Shown here: positions 26,001 through 36,100 of the stretch, piece after piece
How positions within the stretch are numbered: the stretch's first letter is position 1
Layout: every line of letters starts with the position of its first letter
From: Mercenaria mercenaria
Lineage: Eukaryota > Mollusca > Bivalvia > Venerida > Veneridae
Direction of reading: 5' to 3'
NCBI RefSeq assembly: GCF_021730395.1
Contig: NC_069365.1
Coordinates: 20,186,001 to 20,250,000 of the forward strand
Length of the DNA stretch: 64,000 nucleotides
Program-made: the position numbers and the translations under genes
Notes under the pieces: generated by a model
What the model saw: only the letters and a program-made list of their open reading frames with translations
What the model was told of the DNA's origin: nothing
The model's database searches: none

Positions 26001-29000
26001 TGCAATATTTATAAAATGGTACCTGTTGCAGCTGCTGTACTGTAAGTCCACCATTGCTGCCTTGCTGCTGAACCTGTGGCTGTGGCTGTTGTTGCTGCAC
26101 CACTGGAGTGTTCTGTCTATTCTGATACTCTAAAAGTAGCAGTTTTAACTGATCTGTTGTCAAGGTAATTTTCTGTTGTTGTTGTTGTTGTTGCTGCTGC
26201 TGTTGTTGCTGTTGTTGTTGCTGATACTGCTGCAATAACTGAAGCAACTGTATCTGCTTTTGTTGATTCTGTCTTTGTGCTGCAGCTGCCTGAAGTTTCA
26301 GGGCAGCTTGTTGCAACTGCTGAGCACTACTTAATGTTGGGTTCAAATCCAAGGCTGGTTGAGTATTGCTGTTCTGTAAGGTGTTCAACAGAGATTCTGA
26401 GGTCAGTGAAAATGGATTAGGGTCTGATTTGACCTGTTGTTGCACATGTGATAACAACAGTTGTTCACCCAGTTCGAAGTCAGAAGGTTCGTCTTTAATG
26501 TCAATAATTCCTGCATTATGTAGCTGTGGGTCTTGCAGTAACAGATCTGCTGCATTTGTTTCTGGAGCACTGTCGAACACATCGGCTGCCCCTGGTCCAT
26601 CCGGACAAATGTACTTCACAATATCTGTAATAAACATTCAATAAATAAACGAAGTAGCATATGTCATTAATGGATCCTCTTTCGACAAAGTACAGTCCAG
26701 GTTTCCTGGTACCTGTAGCATTTTTTGACAATGTAAGTGCTATATAAACACAACCAAATCACGATTATAACACCTGAATATGATTGTTCTATGCCCTTAG
26801 AGTTTTAACTAAATGGAGGATAGAACGCATTTTACAACTACATACTTCTTGGCTAAGATTTTCAAAGTCAAGATTTGCTTATTACAATTACCAAAATAAC
26901 TTGCAATTTAACAATCTTTTTAATAAGCAAAATGAAACTGCAGGTGTATTGGGCCAGCATATGAACTAGAGCTATCACTAAAGGTGATTAATACCACAAA
27001 TGCCATTTTGATACTGGGAAAGTAAATGTAAATGTCTTCACAACTTTCTACCTTCAAATGGGACTTTGCCCAGGATTGTGCATTCTCTATTTCATGTGGA
27101 CTAGGTTAACTGATGATTATTTTATAACATTCATTCTAGTGTTTTAAAAGATATTGAGTGGACTTGAATTCTGACCTTGACTAGGACCCTAGTGACTTGG
27201 GTTATATCTTGACCGGGTAGTTATATAAAAATCTTCCAAGCAATTTAGTCAACATGAATCTGACATGAATTTAAGCTATTTGAGTCAATGACCATTGACC
27301 TAAGGTTGACCATAATCTAGGACCTAGTTGTGTGCTTTTCAGAACAACTGGTGCAAGTTTTATGAAAATTTAATGGACATGAATTACAGATGGAACTACA
27401 GACCTGCGGGACTCCTATAGGACCAATATAGTCCCATATACATTGTATCCAAGTCCAGGGTATAAACAATACTGCACATGATTAAAACTGTGTGCCTCTA
27501 ACGTAAGCGAATGTGCTATCTTTTGACACAAATTATTGTGTTAAAGAAGTACAATTATTTTTTCATTTTTTTTATTTTCTACAAAATGTAGAGAACATTT
27601 AGTCAAAGCTTTCATTGAAAATACTTTTGTATATGATCTAAAATTCATATCTTGAGGCTAAAGTTTAAAAAAAAGTATGAATTTTGATTACTGGAACGGT
27701 TTCAACTAAAAAAAACCAAACTCTGATGTGACTGCTAACAATGTGCAGGTACCAGACTCCATGTTTATTAAACATACTGTTCCCTATTTTAATATGCCAT
27801 TATCATTAATTTTCACCACCAATAGCATCACAGCTTGATAAATCCACTATTCCACTGATAAATTTTATCAGTAGAAAATAAAAATCAGCTCAAGACCAGC
27901 AGAACTTGTTGAATAAATTCAATGAAAACTGAACTGCGAATAAATTCAATGAAAACTGAACTGCGAAGAGGAGCAGACTCAAGTTAAAATGAAAGTTGAT
28001 ATTGTAACTCTACAGTCCATTACAGTAAGATATTGTGATTAGCTACACATTAGAGAGTGCACATGTCCTTGACAGCACTTTGAAAACAGACCATGGCCAT
28101 AGGGACTACTGAGGGCCAGAGGCACTTCCCTCAGTTGACTTCACTGCCACAACTGCCTCACCTAGCTGATGTTTAAGAAATTATCAGAAACAATTTTAAC
28201 AAACAACACATTTATGATTAGAATGAAGTAGTTGGTTCAAAAGCTCGCATGAGCTTATGTTTTGTACTTGTTTGCTATCTTGCCGGCTTTAAATAAATCT
28301 GATCTTGTCTTATCTTAGAATTAGTTATTTCATGACCCGTCCTAACTCTTTCCTGAACTCCAGGCACTATGCTGGAAGAAGATATCTCATATCTGTTAAA
28401 GGGAGTTAATCCTCTCCTACAGACATGATCAGCTCTAGGAAAGTGGAATATTTACAGATTATCTGTAAATTTACAGATAATCTATAAATTTACAGAATTT
28501 TCAATCTGTAAATTTACAGATTGTGTGTATGAAAACTGATGAAATTACATTTATCCTCAAAACCGCAGCTTGGAATTAATTGGTTTATTCACAGCATGCA
28601 TAAATTAAGGTCATTTGTGAGTTTCAGCCATTTTTGTTGACTTTGAGTTTTTGGCATTTTAAGAAAAATCAAAATCAACAGAAATGACTGAAAGTTACAA
28701 TTGACCTTTATTTATACATACCATAAGTAAATCAACTAATTTCAAGCTGCGATTTTGTGTCTAAATATAATTTTAGCAGTTTTCAAACACTTGATCTGTA
28801 AATTTACAGATTGAAAAATCTGTAAATTTATAGATTATCTGTAAATTTACAGATAATCTGTAAATACTCCACTTTCCTAGACCTGATGATGAGTTACTTG
28901 CTCCAGCAGCATCACACAATTATCATATGTTCAGCATTTTGAATGAAATACTATTTATATTGGTGTTTCAATATTTCATCGATTGCCAAATATTCACGTT

Positions 29001-29279
29001 TTATTATCATAACTTATATGCAACGGCTGTATGTGAAGGAAACATGTCTTGTCAAAAACTGTAAAAAGCGTTATGCGTGAACTGTCGGCAAAAAGCCTGA
29101 AGAATTTTCACTGCTAGCAAGAAGAAAAACTGATAAATCAGAGATATGAAATAATAAATAAATAGCTTACCATCTATATCATCAATATTGTTGTTGTCAA
29201 ACGAATTTGGGCTCAGGAAATCAGGTCCTAAGTCTGGAAAACCATCAGCTCCGAGCGACCAACCTAGTTGGTCGGCCAT
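17007..29279 (-). CDS. SREBF: Sterol regulatory element-binding protein (SREBP), 16 coding exons
   Basis: ER-membrane transcription factor released by S1P/S2P to activate sterol and lipid genes. Exons: 29279-29171, 26624-26023, 25781-25287, 24739-24625, 24424-24299, 23985-23794, 23233-23049, 22689-22428, 21942-21785, 21216-21054, 20757-20554, 20121-19989, 19628-19457, 18259-18086, 17697-17586, 17248-17007. They sum to 3444 bases (1147 residues plus stop) with all phases agreeing. Order: acidic N terminus (1-90), 17-Gln tract, bHLH-ZIP (about 371-440) with the SREBP hallmark Tyr381 in EKRYR, TPPGS phosphodegron-like motif (460-464), membrane segment 1 (499-514, with LC and NP), luminal loop with RQLH (536-539), membrane segment 2 (555-580), then the C-terminal domain that binds SCAP in vertebrates. 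The start at MADQ has a good Kozak context. An in-frame ATG at 29363 would add 28 residues. Vertebrates have two paralogues; I cannot assign this to SREBF1 or SREBF2. Confidence 0.95.
18490..18885. repeat. 48-bp minisatellite in SREBP intron 13
   Basis: GAACTGTCTT or a near match recurs at about 18521, 18569, 18617, 18658, 18706, 18754, 18802 and 18850, mostly 48 bases apart. The unit is TTAGAACTTTGCACTACAGG followed by a GTAGAACTGTCTTTGC-type half. Because 48 is a multiple of three, open frames run through it on both strands, but they have no coding meaning. Confidence 0.85.
19015..19083. repeat. Intronic paired repeat, copy in SREBP intron 13
   Basis: About 70 bases starting CAGTTATTGCACTGCAGGAA are nearly identical to 25061-25131 in intron 3 of the same gene, with roughly five differences. 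No other copy was noticed in the window. The minus-strand frame stays open in both copies. Confidence 0.75.
21522..21677. repeat. Palindromic MITE-like element in SREBP intron 9
   Basis: The left arm starts AATAAGTTCCCAAGTGT and the right arm ends ACACTTGGGAACTTATT. The arms run inward about 70 bases with mismatches (GTAGAATGACCAG against CTGGTTATTCTAC) to a GGCCTATGGCC-like centre. The flank at 21355-21410 (CCACGGTTATCTTGCAATAA ... AGTAGTGACGTCAT) may be part of the same larger element. Non-coding. Confidence 0.65.
22322..22402. repeat. Perfect 39-bp inverted repeat with 3-base loop in SREBP intron 8
   Basis: The arms at 22322-22360 and 22364-22402 are exact reverse complements, separated by TGA. 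The structure begins 20 bases past the GTAAGG donor hexamer of exon 8 (22427-22422) on the transcribed strand. A transcript would fold into an 81-nucleotide hairpin with an uninterrupted stem. Confidence 0.9.
25061..25131. repeat. Intronic paired repeat, copy in SREBP intron 3
   Basis: Near-identical partner of 19015-19083. It lies in the intron between the exon ending at 25287 and the exon starting at 24739. Both copies read without stops on the minus strand, with shared peptide [20 protein letters not shown], but neither has a splice context linking it to the SREBP frame. Confidence 0.7.
26173..26223 (-). repeat. CAA/CAG tract encoding 17 glutamines in SREBP exon 2
   Basis: Fifty-one bases of mixed CAA and CAG codons encode an uninterrupted run of 17 Gln inside a wider Q-rich activation segment. 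The codon mixing would make it less prone to slippage than a pure CAG run. Confidence 0.95.
28275..28316 (+). repeat. Retroposon-like 3' tail in SREBP intron 1
   Basis: TATCTTGCCGGCTTTAAATA followed by AATC and TGATCTTGTCTTATCTTA matches the tail at 13135-13200. It is likely the 3' end of a truncated retroposon; no coding part remains. Confidence 0.4.
28435..28880. repeat. 446-bp palindromic (foldback) element in SREBP intron 1
   Basis: The outer ends CTAGGAAAGTGGAATATTTA and its reverse complement (TAAATACTCCACTTTCCTAG) bound two arms of about 215 bases. These pair nearly throughout, meeting near 28658. The outer 88 bases are built of repeated CTGTAAATTTACAG words and are almost identical between arms. 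The inner part is about 80 percent matched by eye. Confidence 0.85.
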
Positions 29280-30180
29280 TATTGTTGTATGTTCTGATGA
29301 CACCACGAACGAACACCCAATGAAAATGCGTCTTACGATCGGGTGATTTCTACACGAGCTCATTAATTCATATGACCCCGGAAAGGATTCCCCGGTGAAG
29401 GACGTTATATAAATATATGTTCAGACTGGTTCCGGTGACCTACATAATGGACAGATTTGTGTATTGGCTTGTGACAGTGAATCATACTGCATAACAAACT
29501 TTATTATTTTGACAGGTAGGCATGTGATAGTACTGTTAATTTGACCACTCATACAATTTGTGTGTAGATATTCAGTTTTGTTTCAGGAATTCGTTTTAAT
29601 TGAATTAATTTGGCATTTTACCAGCTGGCCAGTGGCATTTGACATTGGCTTTGGGTAAGGTTTTTGATAAAAGTTTCAACATAATATATATGTTGGTAGA
29701 ATATATGTTGATAGATAGGACAGACAGGGTACTACGCTACGCTAGCCGCAGGCTATGCACCAAAGGGCATCTGTACAAAAATGTACTAACTTATTGTTAA
29801 TTAACATATTTCCAGCAGTGTCAAGGATTACAGTATGGTATCATTATATGGATCGATGGAGAAATTTCTTAGATTTTATCAGTATCAATCAATGTAGAAA
29901 GCTGTTCATTAAATTAAGGAATATATAGCTTTAATATTTACAGATTATGAACAGAAACTTTCTATTTTATTATTATTCAGTTTACCGTACTTGATCAATA
30001 TTGTTTTTGAACTAAATAAATTTAATATGGATTAATAACCTTTATTTGTTTAATTCAAGTTGACCTAATTACTTTAATCATTTTTATTTAATTATATAAT
30101 TATATAATTTAATTTAATTTTTAATTGTTATTTTTTTAAACTGACTGTTGTGAAAACATTATAATTTGTATATACTTCAG
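29280..30180. promoter_or_regulatory. Divergent intergenic region between SREBP and p62 copy 1
   Basis: Only about 0.9 kb separates the two start codons, which face away from each other, and part of that must be 5' UTR. The p62 start is preceded by an acceptor (CTTCAG at 30175-30180), so copy 1 has an upstream non-coding exon inside this interval; donors at about 29517 (GTAGGC) or 29655 (GTAAGG) are candidates. No TATA box is evident. A CCAAT motif lies at 29317-29321. No clear SRE or antioxidant response element was found by eye. Confidence 0.55.
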
Positions 30181-30187
30181 ACACAAT

Positions 30188-33100
30188 ATGTCATTGACAG
30201 TCAAGTGTTACTTGGAGAAGAAGGATGGAGATACAGACAATCATATCAATGAAATAAGACGATTTAACATTACTGAAGATACAGTTGGCAGCTTCTTATA
30301 TCTTAATGGAAAAATTGCAACGATTTTTCCATCTCTGAGGGACGGACACTTTTCTTTATACTGGAAAGGTACAGGTTATGCCATGTTGCTCAATGTAAGA
30401 GTGCATCCAAATTTAACTCATACAAAGTTATTTGATACAATTAATTTGTTCTTTTTATTCTCACTAGGAGAGATCAATATATAGCTGTTTCTTGTAACTT
30501 ATATCAGAACTGTTTGATACCTCAGAAGTGACAGGTGAAAGATGCGAATTCTTGTAGTCATATGCAATATTAAGATAACATTTTTTCAAAAATATATTTA
30601 GACTAAGAAATATATGCAATATTGAAAAAAACTTTATTACAATTTTCACAGACAAAAAAAAGAAAAAGGAATAGAATTTTAGCAAAATTCAAGTAACTGA
30701 AAGTTTGAAAATTTTCATTTCCTCCCTTTTGCACCCACCAAGAATGATAGAATAAGAGTTGACTTTGAGATCGTTAAGAGATATAAAATGTTTTTGCAAG
30801 TCTTAGTGTTTACAAATTTATTCTTCAGCTGCCTATTCACTCTCTTATGGTAATCACAAAACCTACTTAAATTTGGTTGAAATCAAAAGAAAGTCAAAGA
30901 TTATCTTTAAAGGGACAAAGTAAGTCAAAGATTATCTTTAAAGGGAGATGATAATAAAATTTAGTAAATTTCAATGTTTGTAATAGTTTTATGTCTAACA
31001 GAATGTATGAAAACAAATGTTGCTTAAATGAGATTGACCACCTTTACATATTTAAAGATATCCAATAGCTATCTTTCACTAAAATATTTCATATTCAGAT
31101 ATTTACTTCAATGCAGAAAATCTCCATAAACGTATTTAACTTTACTAAATATATAAAAAAAACTGTGCATGTAGAGCTACATTCATAATTAAATGTCGTA
31201 CAGTAATAGTGGATTGTTGAAAACACTTCCAGTGTTTTTAGTGGTAGTACACATTTATATTGCATTCAGCTATACATGTCAGCATTACTATTTTTAACCT
31301 AATGCATAGTACTGTTAATAAACATGTTTACATAAACTATATGTAGTATTTGTTCATGTTTTCAAATATGAAATTTGAGTCTAGTATAACTTTAAAGTGA
31401 TGTAATTGTATAATAACGTTTTATAAAATTTTATTCACTAAAATCTTCAAAGGTTTGTATCTCCTTAAATGAATTTATCATATTTAGCAGGAATACATGC
31501 CTATACATTTTTGGAAAGGTCTTTTGAATCTCTAAACAGATAAAACAAATCTGAGCAAAGAGTCTACAAAATGATTTAGAAAAACCTTAACCATCATCAG
31601 AGGTAACTTAGCTTTAATCATTTGACTTATGGGCGTGGCTCATTTTATAATATGATGTTTTATAGTTATCTTCCAGCAGCCAGTAAAAAAGTTACCAAGC
31701 TGTCCTAAACATCCTATTATATGGGCTAGAGGTAACACCCTGTAACTTAAAGTTTAGTGCATGTTATACAATGCTCCCTGCTATTGGGAACTGCGTCGCC
31801 GATTTTTGAAAATTTTGATGTCTCAATTTTATAAGTATTAATTTTTACCTCATCTGAGCACAAAAGTGAGCTTTTGTTAAACCAGTGGCCATTGTTGTCT
31901 GTCATACATTCTCAACAATTCTACTGTTATACTCTTAGAGATCACATTTATAGCCCAATCTTAATGAAACTTGGTCAAAATGTTTTCCTCAGAAATGTCT
32001 CAGATGAGTTAGATAGTGGGTCATCAAAGGTAAAAAATTAGATAATTTGATCAAGTCTGGAGAAAACCTTGTTAAGTTCACTAATAAGAGGCCACATTTT
32101 CTGCATGATATTCAAAAACAAAATTCATCAGAATATCGTCTGTATAAAATCTAGGTCAAATTCAAAATGGGTTACTTGAAGTCAAAAACTAGGTCACTGT
32201 CAAATCATAGTAAAACCTTGTTAACACTCAAAAGGCCACATCATTCCACTTGATCTTCATACAACTTTATTCTAAAAATTTAGATCAAGCTTGAAACTAG
32301 GTCATTAGATCAAATGATTGAAAACTTAGTTAATGGTCTATCTAATTTATAGAAAAGATGGTCAGAATGTTTGTTTGAATGAAAAACGTAAACTGTATAG
32401 GTCAGGCTAGGTAAAAGGTTATCTGTGGTAAAAACTAGATGAGGTGAGCGGTACAGGGCCTTCAGGGCTCCTTATTATATGGTTAAGAGGGTATGACCCC
32501 CTTTCACTACACATATACGGACATTTGAAGAAAAACATAAAATTTGTAACACAGTTTCCTCAGAAAGAGAATACAATATAAAATAAAGTTTTTTTAAGGG
32601 AAAAATTGGGTATAGCTTGTTACTCTAAGCCGCCTCTAGTTGTAAGCCTAGCTGTAAGACTTTTTCAATAAGATCAGTTTTATTTTATCTGTTTTGAGAT
32701 TTAAAAGAAATTTCCAAAGTTGCATAGGTTTATATACTTTCCTAACATACTGGTAATGTAAAAATGACACTTTTCAGTGAATAAAATTTCTTAGTGTTAT
32801 ATTTAACTGTTATCATGCTGGACACGATTAATTCTGCCTTTGCGACCATTGTAGATCATGATCAGCCTGCATATCCAAGCAGTCTGATCATGGTCTGCAC
32901 TGTTAGCAGTATAGTCAGTATCTTTTTTGGTAAGCACCCCTTTTAACAGTTAAGAATTAGATGGATATTTGACGTATTAAAATTTGAACATCACCAAATC
33001 ATAAAAAGAAAGAATTGTTTTACATGAAAATTGAACAGCTTATAAATAGGTATATTATTTTAGAAACCGATTGTCAATTAACTGTATTTGATGCTTGAAT

Positions 33101-36100
33101 TTTCCCGAAAAGGGACCACAATAAGGGTCCATCCTTCCGGACAGTGTAGCGCGTTTAAAATCTCACCATTTTCAAAGAGATGTTGCAAATCTTCGTTTTG
33201 ACGCATTTGCAACAATGTACGAGTGCTAAAAAATCGAATAACTAGGTTAAACATAATATGTTATTTCCCCTATTGAAGCAAATATTCATGCTAAAAACTA
33301 AATGATTATCTTCATCATGTAAGTGTACACAGTGCTGTGATCTGGAACCCCCATGATCCGGAACTTACTAATCAACCGTATTTAAACACAGTATACATGT
33401 CTAATACCACTAAAAAAAACTGACTGTTTTTTTTACACTTTTACACTCATGACATTTAATTATAAATGTAGCTCTGTATGCAAACAATTCATATATTTAG
33501 TACAAGTAACTCATTTGATGAGGATTTTATTAATTTGAAGTAAATTTCTAAATGTAAAATATTTTAGTGAAAGATGGCCATTGGATATCTTTAAATTCAG
33601 TGATGTTATATTTATTTGACAGATTCAGATGGAGACCTGGTTTTGTTTTCGACTGATGAAGAACTGTTGGAGGCGCTGGGATTTATATCTGACTCTCTCT
33701 TGAAGATCTACATCAAAACAAATGGTAATTTTTAGTTAATTTTAAAGCTTTCTTTTTAGCTGGACTATTTCAAAGAATAGTGAGAGCTATTCTAATTACC
33801 TGGGCATCAGGATTGTTTAACCTCAGTATCAGCATCATTGTATATGGTCAGCCACGTCACACCTGGATTAAGTTTTGTGTGCAAGATCATACCTCAGTGT
33901 CTGCATGTATTGGATTGAAACTTTGCACAAGGCTTTCTAGTTGTCAAACCTACTGAAATACGAAGATAGATAAATTTTGGTCAAATTTTTTACAAATTAT
34001 GGTCCTTTTCAACTAAGAAAATATTGTTGAAATTTTGCATGTAACTAACAACCAAGCTGATTCTTAGAACAGTTTCATAGTTTGGATTGAAAGTTTTACA
34101 CAATGTTTCCCAGTTATTGTACCTACTGGAATAATCAAGTTAGATAATTCTTGGTTAAATTTTATTTCAATTTATGGCCCTTTTTCAACTTAGGAACATT
34201 GGTTAAAGTTTTTGTCTGCAGCCATCAAATATCTCGATAACAACTATATGTATTGGACTGAAACTTCACAAGCAACATCTTTCTCATTCATTGTCCATTC
34301 ATAAGTAAGTTTGAAAACTCATGGTTGAAATTAATTCAGATTATAGCCCATATTTGACTCAGAAAAGTTGGTTGACATTCACCAGTATTCATACACTTAT
34401 ACATGGCTTGAAAAAATTCAACATATTATGTTTGTATATAAAGAAATTCTTGCTACTGAAGTGTATACATACTCAGTTTTACGAGAAAGTAACAAAATTA
34501 ACACTTACAGTTATTAGTTATTATGTCTCCCCCCCTCTGGGGGAGACATATTGTTTTTGCCCTGTCCGTCCATCCTTCGGAACGTTCGTCCGTCCGTACG
34601 TCACACTTCATTTCCGAGCAATAACTGGAGAACCATTTGACCTAGAACCTTCAAACTTCATAGGGTTGTAGAGCTGCTGGAGTAGACGACTCCTATTGTT
34701 TTTGGGGTTACTCCGTCAAAGGTCAAGGTCACTGGGGCCTGAATATTGAAAACCATTTCCGATCAATAACTGAAGAACCACTTGACCCAGAATGTTGAAA
34801 CTTTATAGGATGATTGGTCATGAAGAGTAGATGACCCTTATTGATTTTGGGGTCACTCTGTCAAAGGTCAAGGTCACAGGGGCCTGAATATTGAAAACCA
34901 TTTCCGATCAATAACTAGAGAACCACTTGACCCAGAATGTTGAAACTTCATAGGATGATTGTACATGCACAGTAGATGACCCCTATCGATTTTGGGGTCA
35001 CTCCGTTAAAGGTCAAGTTCACAGGGGCCTGAACATTGAAAACCATTTCCGGTCAGTAACTTGAGAACCACTTGACCCAGAATGTTGAAACTTAATAGGA
35101 TGATTGGTCATGCAGAGTAGACGACCCCTAACGATTTTGGGGTCACTCTGTTAAAGGTCAAGGTCACAGGGGCCCGAACATTGAAAACCATTTCCGGTCA
35201 GTAACTTGAGAACCACTTGACCCAGAATGATGAAACTTCATAGGATGATTGGTCATGCAGAGTAGATGACCCCTAACGATTTTGGGGTCACTCTGTTAAA
35301 GGTCAAGGTCACAGGGGCCTGAACATGGAAAACCATTTCCAATCAATAACTTGAGAACCTCTCAACCCAGAATGTTGAAACTTCATAGGATGATTGTTCA
35401 TGCAGAGTAAATGACCCCTATTGTTTTTGGGGTCACTCCATTAAAGGTCAAGGTCACAGGGGCCTGAACATTGATAACCAATTCCGATCAATAACTTGAG
35501 AACCACTTGACCCAGAATGTTGAAACTTCATAGGATGATTGAACATGCAGAGTAGATGACCCCTATTGAGTTTGGGGTCAGTCTATTAAAGGTCAAGGTC
35601 ACAGGGGCCTGGTCATGTAAAATCATTTTTTGGAAATAACTTGAGAACCACTTGACCTAGAATGTTGAAACTTAATAGGATGATTGGACATGCAGAGTAG
35701 ATGACCCCTATTTATTTTGAGGTCACTTGATCAAAGGTCAAGGTCACAGGAGCCTGAACAGTGACTTGAGAACCACTAGGCCAAGAGTGTTGAAATTTAG
35801 TGGGATGACTAGACATGCCAAGTAGATGATCCCTATTGCAGCCAACCATCAGTGTCTCTTTGACTTTCGCTCCTGACCCCTATTGACTTCTTGCCTATAG
35901 GACTTTGCATTGGGGGAGACATGCGCTTTTTACAAAAGCAATTTCTAGTTTTGATGTAATTTACAGAAACTGCCAGTAGTACTAGCACAGTGCAACAAAC
36001 ACAAGAAGCCCATGGCAAGGTACATCAAGGTGTTATATGTGATGGATGTAATGGTTTAGTGAAGGGAATCCGGTACAAGTGTATGGAATGTGACGACTAT

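Noticed and set aside
29280-29363. Upstream in-frame start (MSSCRNH...) for SREBP
   Set aside because: Its ATG context is poor (T at -3) while the MADQ start has A at -3 and G at +4. The extra 28 residues are basic, unlike the acidic N terminus of SREBPs. Not excluded without a transcript.
34321-34671. 116-codon frame in p62-1 intron 2
   Set aside because: It spans the junction of two repeat elements and contains their end sequence ([10 protein letters not shown] from the ATGTCTCCC hairpin).
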